The notes under the pieces are model-generated. The model was not told the origin of the DNA and did no database searches. It saw only the letters and a program-made list of their open reading frames with translations. Position numbers and translations under genes: made by a program. A DNA stretch of 64,000 nucleotides from Nannocystis exedens (GTDB lineage Bacteria > Myxococcota_A > Polyangia > Nannocystales > Nannocystaceae): contig NZ_NETK01000001.1 of the NCBI RefSeq assembly GCF_002343915.1, positions 10,502,001-10,566,000 of the forward strand, read 5' to 3'. Below, piece by piece: positions 20,127-28,673 of the stretch; position 1 is the first letter of the stretch, and every line of letters starts with the position of its first letter.

Positions 20127-21938
20127 TGGCGCTTCGGCCAGCCAGGCGGCGACGTCGGCGCGCAGCTCGACCGGGCGGTCGTAGGTGACGGCGTGGGAGG
20201 CGTCGTACGGGGCCAGCCGGATCGTCCGCAGGCCCGGGTCGGGCTCGCCGGGGAAGGCGTCGGGGCGGAACTGGACGTGCAGCTCGCCGGGCCGCGCGCT
20301 GCCCCGCGGCAGGTCGTCGATGCGCTCGACGTCGTCGACGAGGGCCGTGAAGAGCTCGAGGGTGGGCTCGATCGAGGGGCCCCACACGGCGAGGTCGCGG
20401 GCGGCGTCGGTGATGAAGACGCGAGCGTGGGCGAGGTCGTGGAGGAACAGCGCGCCGTAGTGCGGGTCGCTCGAGTGGACGCCGGCCATGATCGCGGCCG
20501 GGCCGCGGAAGCCGTCGAGCGCTTCGACCGAGAACGGCAGGTAGTAGCGGTCCCACGCCGGCAGGACGCCGAGGTGGTCGGCGAGGTCGGGGGCGTCGGC
20601 CGGGTAGTCGCCGGGGTTGCGCACGCGGAAGGCGGTCGGGCGGTCGGCGGCGGCGAGGCCGTCGATGTCCTCGGGCGCGACCTGCAAGATGGCGGCGAGG
20701 GTGTCGCGGCGCGACAGGCCGGCGCGCGTGCGCGCGAACAGGTCGGCCAGCCAGGTGCCGGGGCCGGCGATGTCGTAGCGGCTGCGGCCGGCGCTCTCGA
20801 CGAAGTTGATCACGTTGGCCCAGGGGTCGCACGGGCCCGGCTTGTCGGCGCAGGCGACGAACTCGAGGCCGAGGCTGTCCGCGAGGACATGAACCGGAGA
20901 ACCTGGCGCTTCGAGCAGGTCGCCGGCGCGCGCCTGCTGGGCCGAGCCGGCCAAACTGGGCTGGACGAGGACGAGGTGGCCGAGGGCGGCGCCGACGACG
21001 TCGGGGCCCGGGGGCCCGTCGCCGGGGAAGCGGGCGGCGAGGTGGCCGGCGATCGCGGCGGCCAGCGCGGGGTCGCGGTAGCGGCCGGGCCCCTGCTCGT
21101 AGCGGGCCGGGAACAGCAGCATGTGCAAGAGGATCGAGGCGCGGATGCCCCCGTAGCTCTCGCCGACGAGGACGAGGCGGCGGCCGGCGAGCGCGGGGTG
21201 GTCGTCCCAGAAGCGCAGGAGGGCCCGGGCGAAGTCGGCCGCGTCGAGGTAGCTGTTGAAGTTGCGGCTGTTGAGCTCGGCGGAGCGCAGCGGCATCTCG
21301 GAGGGGTCGGCGATCGACTGCTGCGAGAAGCCGGTGTTGCGGGCGTCGAGGTAGAGGAGGTGGCCGAGGGCGGTCCAGGGGGCGGGGCTGGGTGCGGGCT
21401 GAAGGTCGTCGCCGAGGGCCTGGGGGGCGGTGTTGCCGGCGAGGATCAAGCCGGTGGACACGCCGGGGCCGCCGTTGAAGAAGAGGAGGAGCGGGGCGTC
21501 GCCGGGATCGTGGTCGGCGGGGTGGAAGCTGTAGAACAGCCGCGCCGGCGAGCTGGTCATGGCGATGACGCCGTCGCCCTCGCCGATCTCGTAGTCGACG
21601 CCGGCGACGTCGAGATAACCTGCCTCGGGGGACAGCTCGGGACAGTGACAGTGAAAGACGTCGTCCTCGCAGGTGCAGGTGTCGCACGGCGGCGGGGCGT
21701 CGCAGCCGGTGGGGGCGGCGGTGGTCGAGGTCGAGGACGTGCGGGTGGTGGGGTCGGGGGCGCCGGTGGTGCTCGTCGAGGAGGAGGAGGTCGAGGTGGT
21801 GGTCGGGTCGAGCGCGGTCGTCGACGAGGTCGAGGAGGTGAGGCCGAGCGTGGTGCCGTCGCTGTCTTCGGCGGGCGAAGGGTCGGTGCAGGCCGCGAGG
21901 AGCAGCAAGGCAGCGGCCGCGCGAGCGCGAGTCGGCAT
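20124..21938 (-). CDS. Serine carboxypeptidase-like (S10/alpha-beta hydrolase) lipoprotein
   Basis: A 604-residue exported protein. ATG 21938 starts MPTRARAAAALLLLAAC, lipid Cys17, then a Ser/Thr linker and a small Cys-rich segment (CDTCTCEDDVFHCHC). The catalytic domain has LLLFFNGGPGVSTG (the oxyanion region typical of S10 peptidases), LLYLDARNTGFSQQS, and the nucleophile elbow LVLVGESYGG. The usual S10 Asp and His motifs near the C-terminus are not obvious, so catalytic competence is less certain. It probably digests peptides outside the cell. An in-frame repeat element at about 20876-20920 encodes EAPGSPVHVLADS. The stop overlaps hairpins shared with pckG. Confidence 0.8.
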   Translation of the reverse strand: MPTRARAAAALLLLAACTDPSPAEDSDGTTLGLTSSTSSTTALDPTTTSTSSSSTSTTGAPDPTTRTSSTSTTAAPTGCDAPPPCDTCTCEDDVFHCHCPELSPEAGYLDVAGVDYEIGEGDGVIAMTSSPARLFYSFHPADHDPGDAPLLLFFNGGPGVSTGLILAGNTAPQALGDDLQPAPSPAPWTALGHLLYLDARNTGFSQQSIADPSEMPLRSAELNSRNFNSYLDAADFARALLRFWDDHPALAGRRLVLVGESYGGIRASILLHMLLFPARYEQGPGRYRDPALAAAIAGHLAARFPGDGPPGPDVVGAALGHLVLVQPSLAGSAQQARAGDLLEAPGSPVHVLADSLGLEFVACADKPGPCDPWANVINFVESAGRSRYDIAGPGTWLADLFARTRAGLSRRDTLAAILQVAPEDIDGLAAADRPTAFRVRNPGDYPADAPDLADHLGVLPAWDRYYLPFSVEALDGFRGPAAIMAGVHSSDPHYGALFLHDLAHARVFITDAARDLAVWGPSIEPTLELFTALVDDVERIDDLPRGSARPGELHVQFRPDAFPGEPDPGLRTIRLAPYDASHAVTYDRPVELRADVAAWLAEAP

Positions 21939-22056
21939 GGGACGAGCGTATCGCGGCGGGCGGCGCAAGTGCGCGCCGACGGGCGATGAGGGCGGCTCGC
22001 GGCGCGGCGGCAGGGCCGCTCGTGGGCCCCGGCGAAGGATGGTAGGGTGAGGCTCG

Positions 22057-22995
22057 ATGTCCGGCGCCGAGCTCGACGGGGTGACGCTGGCGTTCGAGCC
22101 CGGCAGCCTGGTGGTCCTCAACGTGGTGCTGGCGCTGGTGATGGTCGGCGTGGCGCTCGACCTGCGGCCGGCCGACTTCGCGGCGGTGCTCCGTCACCCG
22201 CGCGCGGCGATGGTCGGCCTGCTGGGCCAGGTGGTGGTGCTGCCGGCGCTGACGTTCGCGCTGGTGGTGCTGCTGCACCCGCCGCCGAGCGTGGCGCTCG
22301 GGATGATCCTGGTGGCGGCGTGCCCGGGCGGCAACATGTCGAACTTCATCACCCACCTGGCTCGCGGCAACACCGAGCTGTCGGTGACGCTGACGGCGAT
22401 CGGGACGGTGCTGGCGGTGGTGACGACGCCGTTCAACCTGGCTTTTTGGTCAGGTCTGTCGGCGGACACGGCGGCGCTGGTCCGGGCGGTCGCGCTGGCG
22501 CCGGGCGAGCTGGTGGCGACGGTGCTGGCGGTGCTGGGCGCCCCGCTGGCGCTCGGGATGCTGGTGGCGGCGCGTCGGCCCCGGCTGGCGGCGCAGCTGC
22601 GGGGGCCGTTCAAGCTGCTCTCGGTCGGCTGCCTGGCGCTGTTCATCGTGATCGGGCTGAGCCGCAACGCGGGGATCCTGGCCGACCACTGGCTGCTGCT
22701 CGGCGGGGTGGTGGCGCTGCACAACGGGCTGGCGCTGCTGGCGGGCTGGCTGGCCGCAAGGACAGCCGGGCTGCCGGGCCGCGACCGGCGGGCGATCGCG
22801 ATCGAGGTGGGGATCCAAAACGCCGGGCTGGCGCTGGTGCTGGCGTTCGACTTCTTCCCGGGGCTCGGCGGGACGGCGATGATCGCGGCCTGGTGGGGCG
22901 TGTGGCACCTGATCGCGGGCCTCTCGCTGGCGTTCGTGTGGCGCCGCCGGGCGCTGCGCGAGGAGGACGCTCAGGCCCAGGCGACGACGACCTGA
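22057..22995 (+). CDS. Bile acid:sodium symporter (BASS) family transporter
   Basis: A 312-residue inner-membrane protein with nine or ten hydrophobic segments. The family signature CPGGNMSNFITHLARGN lies near residues 89-105, and the second crossover motif EVGIQNAGLALVLAF near 248-262. BASS proteins cotransport organic anions (bile acids, pantoate, pyruvate and others) with sodium; the substrate here cannot be told. The ATGTCC start is preceded by AGGATGGTAGGGTGAGG. The divergent upstream neighbour is the carboxypeptidase-like lipoprotein. The 3' end overlaps by 25 bases the end of the convergent dioxygenase gene. Confidence 0.9.
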   Translation: MSGAELDGVTLAFEPGSLVVLNVVLALVMVGVALDLRPADFAAVLRHPRAAMVGLLGQVVVLPALTFALVVLLHPPPSVALGMILVAACPGGNMSNFITHLARGNTELSVTLTAIGTVLAVVTTPFNLAFWSGLSADTAALVRAVALAPGELVATVLAVLGAPLALGMLVAARRPRLAAQLRGPFKLLSVGCLALFIVIGLSRNAGILADHWLLLGGVVALHNGLALLAGWLAARTAGLPGRDRRAIAIEVGIQNAGLALVLAFDFFPGLGGTAMIAAWWGVWHLIAGLSLAFVWRRRALREEDAQAQATTT

Positions 22996-24014
22996 CGCGG
23001 GCCGCGGTACGGCAGGCGGCCGTGCGAGACGGCGAAGTTGTCGATCGCGACCACGTCGCCGGCGCGCCACGGGAACACGACCATGTGCCGCCAGACGACG
23101 TCGCGCAGGTGCTCGAGGTCGGCGTCGTCGATCTCGCGGCCGTCGCGGTAGGTGCAGTGCATCGGCAGGGCGTCGGCGGCGGTGAACTTGCGCCGCGCGC
23201 CGATCATGACCCGGGCGAATCGCGCGAGGGCGAGGCTCCGCAGGTCGCCCTGCCGGGCGTGGACGCGGCGCAGCTCGGCGGCGGCGCTGGCGGCGTGGAA
23301 CACCTGGAGGTGGTTGAACCACACCGGCTCGCCGGACTCGGGGTGGGGCCGCAAGGCGTCCTGCTCGCTGACGAGGCGCAGCCGCTGTCCCGGGAGCCAG
23401 GTGACCTGAAAGCCCTGCTCGGCGCACTTGGCCTCGACGACGCCGCGGTCGGTGGTCAGAAACATCTCGTCCCAGCGCTTGAGCTTCCACAGGTCGAAGC
23501 GTCCGCCGCCGTCCGGGCCGTCGTAGTTGCGGATGATGCGGATCCCGCCGCGGACGAAGCGGTCGCGCACGTCGGGAGCGAGGCCGGCGGCGACCCGACG
23601 AAAGTCGCACAGCGGGGTCTCGCCGCCGCCGCCCTGGGGAGCGACCAGACAGGCGAAGAACAGCCGCCGCGGCGGGTCGCGCAAGAACGACATCTCGCAG
23701 TGCTGCGGGATCGGGTAGTACGGGGGCAGCTCGCTGGCCGAAAAGACGTACTCGCTGAGCGCGTCGCGGGGCGAGGTGCCGAGGTACTCGTTCTTCAGCT
23801 CGGGGTCGATCGCCCGCGCGACCCGCTCGAGGTCGACCGGGACGCGCACGCCGAAGCCGCGCAGCAAGACGGCGCCGTGGGTGCGAAGCTGTCCGGAGAG
23901 CCAGGTCTTCTCGGCGTCGAGCCAGGCGCGCAAGGCGTCGACGCGGACGTCGCCGTCAGGCTCGACCACCGGGACGACGCCGCCCCCGGGACCCCGGATC
24001 TCGCTGAGTCGCAT
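22971..24014 (-). CDS. TauD/TfdA-family Fe(II)/2-oxoglutarate dioxygenase
   Basis: A 347-residue cytosolic protein. The 2-His-1-carboxylate iron site is suggested by PQHCEMSF near residue 105 (His-x-Glu in place of the usual His-x-Asp) and a distal His in SHGRLPYRGPR near residue 333, where the Arg would bind 2-oxoglutarate. HGAVLLRGFGV near residue 45 is the common N-terminal TauD-type motif. The overall form resembles SyrP/clavaminate synthase-like hydroxylases rather than taurine dioxygenase. Substrate unknown; relatives often act in secondary metabolism, but no biosynthetic cluster is adjacent. Overlaps the end of the BASS gene tail-to-tail. Confidence 0.87.
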   Translation of the reverse strand: MRLSEIRGPGGGVVPVVEPDGDVRVDALRAWLDAEKTWLSGQLRTHGAVLLRGFGVRVPVDLERVARAIDPELKNEYLGTSPRDALSEYVFSASELPPYYPIPQHCEMSFLRDPPRRLFFACLVAPQGGGGETPLCDFRRVAAGLAPDVRDRFVRGGIRIIRNYDGPDGGGRFDLWKLKRWDEMFLTTDRGVVEAKCAEQGFQVTWLPGQRLRLVSEQDALRPHPESGEPVWFNHLQVFHAASAAAELRRVHARQGDLRSLALARFARVMIGARRKFTAADALPMHCTYRDGREIDDADLEHLRDVVWRHMVVFPWRAGDVVAIDNFAVSHGRLPYRGPRQVVVAWA

Positions 24015-24258
24015 GGGGCGACGATCGCACAAATCGCCGGCGGTGGCGCAGGGCGGGCCGGGCGAGGTCGCGCCGGGGCGGGAGAATGAGGATGGCTTTC
24101 GGGACAGGTCGGGGGACGCGGGGAACGGGGCGTCTGCCGACCTCGATGAGCGCCGTGCCGGGCGCAACCCGGGGGCGACGGACGCGAGCTCGGGGCGACT
24201 TCCGGGTCGGAGCCCAGCGAAGAGGGGCGAGGATGTCCTTTCGGACAGAGCCCGCGAC

Positions 24259-25137
24259 TCACTGGTCGGTGAGGACCTCGTCGAGGCGCGTGGCGACCAG
24301 GACGCGGGCGGCCCAGGTCTCGAGGAGAGCCTCGTCGCGGCAGTCGAGGACGCGCTGGCGCTGGGCGTCGGTGAGGCCGAAGCCCTTGAGCTGGAGCATC
24401 TTGAGGACGAGCTCGGCCTTGCCGGCGAGGCGGCCCTTGACCTCGCCCTCGGCGATGCCCTCGAGCCAGGGCTTGCGGAACATGTCGCTGATCGGTTCCC
24501 AGCGCTTTTGGGTGGCCATGAGCTGCTCCAGGGCGAGGCGGGCCGCGCGGCCGAGCAGGCCGACGACGAAGTCAGGGTAGTGGATCCCCCGTTCGTCGTC
24601 GAGCTCGCGGCTCGCGTCGAGGGCGGCCAGGGCGATCCGTTCGACGCCGGGCTCGTCGGCGTGGGCGGCGACCGACAGCACCGCCAGCTCCGGCAACTCG
24701 CGCGCCCGATCGAAATCGGTGACCGCGGGGACGGCCTCGGGCCCGAGGACCCACGGCAGTAAAACGTTGCGCTGGCGGCCGAGGTCGATCGGCTCGGCGC
24801 ACCAGCGGGCGACGTCGCGGTCGAGCGAGACGACCACGAGGGTCACGGGACAGTTGAGGCGCGTGCGCAGGCCGGCGACGTACAGCGGCCAGGTCCAGCG
24901 CTTGCGCGGGTCTCGTTCGACCTGGACCTCGACGACCAGGGCCTCGTCGGGCCGCTCGGGCGCGCCGCCGAGGCCAAGGACCGCGTCGGCGCGGTGCTCG
25001 GCGAAGTGGAGGTCGACGAACTCGGCGGCGCTGATCCGGACGGGACCCGGCGGCGCGCCCGGCCACAGGAGGTCGGGGATCAGCGCCGGCGCGTGGCGGA
25101 CGAGCTGGACCAGCGCCTCGTGAGACAGCTTGGGCAC
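24259..25137 (-). CDS. PD-(D/E)XK nuclease-like protein (Rpn/transposase-related family)
   Basis: A 292-residue protein started at GTG 25137 (no Met precedes a plausible domain start). After a helical LVQLVRHAPALIPDLL comes a PD-(D/E)XK-type core: Asp51 in ADAVLGLGG and Glu70-x-Gln72 in ALVVEVQVERDPRKRW, followed by a helix WPLYVAGLRTRLNCPV. The C-terminal third is helical, with GEVKGRLAGKAELVLKMLQLKG and QRQRVLDCRDEALLETW, like the tails of Rpn-type or DUF4351-like proteins. Such proteins are often numerous paralogues in myxobacteria and actinomycetes; activity here is unproven. No terminal inverted repeats or target duplications flank it, so it is not shown to be mobile. A perfect TGTCCTTTCGGACA hairpin (about 24236-24249) sits just after its stop. 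Confidence 0.72.
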   Translation of the reverse strand: MPKLSHEALVQLVRHAPALIPDLLWPGAPPGPVRISAAEFVDLHFAEHRADAVLGLGGAPERPDEALVVEVQVERDPRKRWTWPLYVAGLRTRLNCPVTLVVVSLDRDVARWCAEPIDLGRQRNVLLPWVLGPEAVPAVTDFDRARELPELAVLSVAAHADEPGVERIALAALDASRELDDERGIHYPDFVVGLLGRAARLALEQLMATQKRWEPISDMFRKPWLEGIAEGEVKGRLAGKAELVLKMLQLKGFGLTDAQRQRVLDCRDEALLETWAARVLVATRLDEVLTDQ

Positions 25138-25220
25138 CGCGGCGCGCGAGCTAGCACGCGCGCCCGGGCGGGCCAGAGTTTGCCCTGTCCGCGGGCTCGC
25201 GCCGCTTCGCAGGGGGGCTG

Positions 25221-26543
25221 TCAGCGGGCTGGACGCGCGGGCTTGTCGGAGTTGCGAGCCCAGCGGATCAGGAACTGGATCTTGCCGTCGCGCTGGAAGC
25301 CGCGGAAGAACTCGACCAGGTCGTCGTAGATCTTCGGGTCGCGCACGAGGCGGCCCATGGTGCCCTCGCCGCGCTCGATGCCGGCGACGATCTTGTTCAC
25401 GTTGCCGAGCGTGTCCTGCACGCTCTTGAGCATCTTGCCCTGCGAGTCGTAGAGCAGGCGGGTCGAGATGTTGACGTTGTACGGGTCGTGCAGGGCGTTC
25501 GAGATCGCGGCCATCTTCTTGCGGCCGTCGTCGACCAGCGGCTGCATGCTGTCGTCGAACTTCGTCAGCGCCTTCTGGCCCTTGGCGAGGAAGTGGTCGA
25601 GGTCGGCGGCGCCGTCCTGCACGCCGCGGAGCGAGCTGCCGAAGCTGCGCAGCAGGTCCTCGTCGTTGAGCATGGCGCCGATCATGCCCTTGCCGGCCGC
25701 CGTGTTGCGCAGGTTCTCGTCGGCGGCGGCGAGCCGGTTCTGGATGTTCCGGACGGTCTCGCCGTCGCCCATCGCGGCCGCGAGCTCGGCGATCCCGCCG
25801 ATGGCCTCCTCGACCTTGACGAAGCCGCCGTCGACCTTCTCCTTGACGGCGTCGATCGTCTCGGTCATCGACGGCGTGGTCTGGATCCGCCCGCCGGGGT
25901 GGATCGGCTCGCCGCGGCCGACCGAGATCTGGACGATCTGATCGCCGAGCACGCCGTTCTGCGAGATGACGGCGCGGCTGTCGTCGCGGATGTGCAGCAT
26001 GCTGTCCTGAAAGACAGACAGGGTGACGCGGATCCGGCTGTGATCGGTGGTGAAGCCGTCGCAGATGCCGGTGCCGCCGGTCCACAGCACGCCGCGGTAG
26101 CGCCGGCGCATCTCGGCGGTGACGCACACCTCGCCCTGGCCGCACTGCGAGTCCTCCTCGCAGGGGGCGTGGAGGTCCTTGTTGAAGGAGTACGACTCGA
26201 GCTCGGCGCAGCGACCCTCGGGCGCGCAGAACATGGTGCGGTCGCAGTCGTCGGTGCGGCCCTGGCCGAAGCGGCCGCGATCTTCGGTCTGCGGGTTGCA
26301 CGGGTAGTCGACCCACACGAACTCCCGCTTGACGACGGTGCCGATCTCGATGCCCTCGATCTGGACGGCGCTGCCCTCGCGCAGGCCCAAGACCTGGCGG
26401 AAGTCGGCGGTGATCTCGACCCGCTCCTTCCACAGGTTCGTGCCCTGGCTGAACACCATGAGGGTGACCAGGATGACGAGGCCGGTGATGATGACGACGA
26501 GCCCGACGATCTGGTTGAGGCTCTGCTCGCTCCGGCGGGCCAT
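25221..26543 (-). CDS. MlaD/MCE-domain lipid-transport protein with Cys-rich insertion
   Basis: A 440-residue protein with one N-terminal membrane helix (QIVGLVVIITGLVILVTLMV, near 11-30) and a periplasmic MCE domain: VEITADFRQVLGLREGSAVQ starts it, and RIRVTLSVFQDSMLHIRDDS followed by QNGVLGDQIVQISVG closes it. MCE proteins form hexameric channels passing lipids between membranes with an ABC partner; no MlaE/MlaF genes are seen nearby. Between the two halves of the domain sits an insert of about 90 residues (about 75-165) with eight Cys (CNPQ, CDRT, CAPEGRC, CEEDSQCGQGEVC, CDG), probably disulfide-bonded. The C-terminal 200 residues form long helices, as in MlaD/PqiB-like tunnel proteins. 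Confidence 0.88.
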   Translation of the reverse strand: MARRSEQSLNQIVGLVVIITGLVILVTLMVFSQGTNLWKERVEITADFRQVLGLREGSAVQIEGIEIGTVVKREFVWVDYPCNPQTEDRGRFGQGRTDDCDRTMFCAPEGRCAELESYSFNKDLHAPCEEDSQCGQGEVCVTAEMRRRYRGVLWTGGTGICDGFTTDHSRIRVTLSVFQDSMLHIRDDSRAVISQNGVLGDQIVQISVGRGEPIHPGGRIQTTPSMTETIDAVKEKVDGGFVKVEEAIGGIAELAAAMGDGETVRNIQNRLAAADENLRNTAAGKGMIGAMLNDEDLLRSFGSSLRGVQDGAADLDHFLAKGQKALTKFDDSMQPLVDDGRKKMAAISNALHDPYNVNISTRLLYDSQGKMLKSVQDTLGNVNKIVAGIERGEGTMGRLVRDPKIYDDLVEFFRGFQRDGKIQFLIRWARNSDKPARPAR

Positions 26544-27094
26544 CCTCGAATCGTAGCGGATCCGGCCGCGCGTGAGGAGGTCGCCGCGCGGGGCCTGCCG
26601 CGGCGTTCGCACAGGGCGCAGGCGAACGAGATCGCGCCCGGCGGCGCTCGGGTGGTGGGGCGGCGAGCCGGAGGTCCAGTCGGGCTCCTGCAGGCAGGTG
26701 CCCACGGATCGAAGGACGGCGGCCGGCCTCGAGAGGTCGAGGTGACCGGACGCGGCGGCGAAGATCCTCGCAGCGAGCTCGACGTGGGGGGTGGGCCGTG
26801 TTCGCAAGCGTGCTCGCAGCGGTGGCGGCTGCGTCGACCCGCCGCGGGTCGCTTGCCCGTGGGCCGGGCGAGGATGCCTCGCGGGCCGAGCCGTCGTTCG
26901 CGGGGCCGAGGACGGCGCGGTGAGGACGCTGTCGCTGGCCGATGACGCCGGGCTGGACGGTGCGGCGCGCCCCAGCCAGCGCGGCCTGCGTCCTCGCGCG
27001 TCGGCTCCGGCGCGACGCGTCAGGGCTCCCGCCGGCCGCCTCGTGCTGACGGCTACTCGACAGCCGGGGCGCGATGTGGAATGTCCACGGCGCC
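26544..27094. other. Intergenic region between mlaD-like gene and argD
   Basis: About 550 bases of upstream DNA for two divergent genes. All open frames have the Arg/Gly/Ala bias of non-coding GC-rich sequence. No clear promoter or arginine-operator-like palindrome was found. Close to argD the phrase TGGAATGTCCACGGCGCC (27077-27094) is a diverged repeat-family palindrome that abuts the likely start codon. Confidence 0.4.
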
Positions 27095-28324
27095 ATGTCC
27101 GCTCCGCCTCCCGCCCCGTTCGACCCGCAGGCGTTCGATGCTCACGTGATGTCGACCTACGCCCGCTTCCCGATCGCGCTCGAGCGGGGCGAGGGCTGCA
27201 GGGTGTGGGACACGACGGGCCGGTCCTACCTCGACTTCGCGGCCGGGATCGCGACCTGTACTTTGGGACATGCCCACAAGAACCTGGTCGAAGCGGTCAC
27301 GCGCCAGATCGGGCGGCTGCACCACGTGTCGAACCTGTACTACATCCCCGAGCAGGGCATGCTGGCGGCCCTGCTGGCGGCGCTCGGGGCCGGGGAGCGG
27401 GCGTTCTTCTGCAATTCCGGGGCGGAGGCCAACGAGGCGGCGATCAAGCTGGCGCGCAAGTACGGGCGCACGCGCCTCGGGATCGAGCGGCCGGTGGTGA
27501 TCGCGGCGCAGGCGAGCTTCCACGGGCGCACGCTGGCGACGGTGACGGCCACCGGGCAGGCGAAGTACCAGCAGAACTTCGACCCGCTGGTGCCGGGCTT
27601 CGTCCACGTGCCGTTCAACGACGCGACGGCGCTGGGCGAGGCGATCGTCGAGCTCGACCGCGAGCGCAAGCAGGTGGCGGCGGTGCTGCTCGAGCCGCTC
27701 CAGGGCGAGGGCGGGATCCGGCCCGGCGACCCGGCGGTGTTCCGCAAGATCCGCGAGCTGTGCGACGCCCGCGGGATCCTGCTGATGTTCGACGAGGTCC
27801 AGGTGGGCGTCGGCCGCAGCGGCAAGTGGTGGGGCCACCAGCACCTCGAGGTCGAGGCCGATGTCGTCACGCTGGCGAAGGGCCTGGCCGGCGGGCTGCC
27901 GATCGGGGCGATGCTGTGCAAGCGCAGCTGCGACGTGTTCCAGCCCGGCGACCACGCGAGCACGTTCGGCGGCAACCCGCTGGCCTGCGCGGCGGCGCTG
28001 ACGGTGCTGATGACGATCGAGAAGGACAAGCTGGTCGACAACGCTCGCCTGCGCGGCGACCAGCTGCGCGCGGGGCTGCAGGCGCTGGCGAAGTCGTCGC
28101 CGGGCAAGATCGCGGAGGTGCGCGGCTGGGGCCTGTTGCTCGGCGCGGAGCTCGGGTCGACGGAGCCGCGCACGGCCGCCGACATCGCCCGCGCGGCGCT
28201 CGACGCCGGACTCCTCGTGGTGCCGGCGGGGCCGCGGGTGGTCCGGTTCGTGCCGCCGCTGATCGTCACGGCGGCCGAGATCGACGAGGCGCTGGCGGTG
28301 TTCGCCAGGGTGCTGGCGGGCTGA
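27095..28324 (+). CDS. argD: Acetylornithine aminotransferase family enzyme
   Basis: A 409-residue class III PLP-dependent aminotransferase. It is expected to interconvert N-acetylornithine and N-acetylglutamate semialdehyde, the step before the carbamoyltransferase encoded 10 kb away. Motifs: YLDFAAGIATCTLGHAHK, CNSGAEANEAAIKLARKYG (phosphate-binding), SFHGRTLATVTATGQ, LMFDEVQVGVGRSGK (Asp to the PLP ring), and TLAKGLAGGLPIGAML with the Schiff-base Lys near residue 262. The ATG at 27095 (MSAPPP) is taken; an ATG at 27074 adds MWNVHGA. Role as ArgD rather than another omega-aminotransferase rests on the nearby arg cluster. A repeat-like stretch encodes TLGHA at about 27260-27275. Confidence 0.88.
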   Translation: MSAPPPAPFDPQAFDAHVMSTYARFPIALERGEGCRVWDTTGRSYLDFAAGIATCTLGHAHKNLVEAVTRQIGRLHHVSNLYYIPEQGMLAALLAALGAGERAFFCNSGAEANEAAIKLARKYGRTRLGIERPVVIAAQASFHGRTLATVTATGQAKYQQNFDPLVPGFVHVPFNDATALGEAIVELDRERKQVAAVLLEPLQGEGGIRPGDPAVFRKIRELCDARGILLMFDEVQVGVGRSGKWWGHQHLEVEADVVTLAKGLAGGLPIGAMLCKRSCDVFQPGDHASTFGGNPLACAAALTVLMTIEKDKLVDNARLRGDQLRAGLQALAKSSPGKIAEVRGWGLLLGAELGSTEPRTAADIARAALDAGLLVVPAGPRVVRFVPPLIVTAAEIDEALAVFARVLAG

Positions 28325-28673
28325 CGGGCGCGGCCGACTTCGCGAGCCGGTGAGGCCCAAAGGCCCACGGCGGGGCGAAGGAGCACCTGTCCTTGCGGGC
28401 AGGCGCTCCGGGTCGCCACGGTGTCGGGGCGGTCGCGCGCGGGCGAGGAGAGGTGGGCCGGCCTGCGTCACGCGGCGGGGCGACGGGTCGTGTCGGGTCG
28501 CCGCGGGCGGCTGCGTCCTCCAACCGTCGTCCTGCTCATCGACCCCTTCGGCGTCTCTCCGGCGACCTCGTTCGAGCTTGTACATGTCTTATCGGGCATG
28601 TCCGAAAGAACACCCCTCGATCACGAAAGCGCGCGACGCGAGCGGAGCGGCGGCGTGGTATGGTCCAGGCTGC
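28325..28673. other. Intergenic gap with hairpin repeats
   Basis: Two repeat-family elements flank this 350-base gap: CACCTGTCCTTGCGGGCAGG (about 28384-28403) after argD, and TACATGTCTTATCGGGCATG (about 28581-28600), followed by TCCGAAAGAAC. No gene is supported in between. The second element may act in the leader of the following gene. Confidence 0.5.

Noticed and set aside
28353..28620. Short proteins between argD and the TPR-like gene
   Set aside because: No ribosome site, composition of shadow frames, and overlap with hairpin elements.
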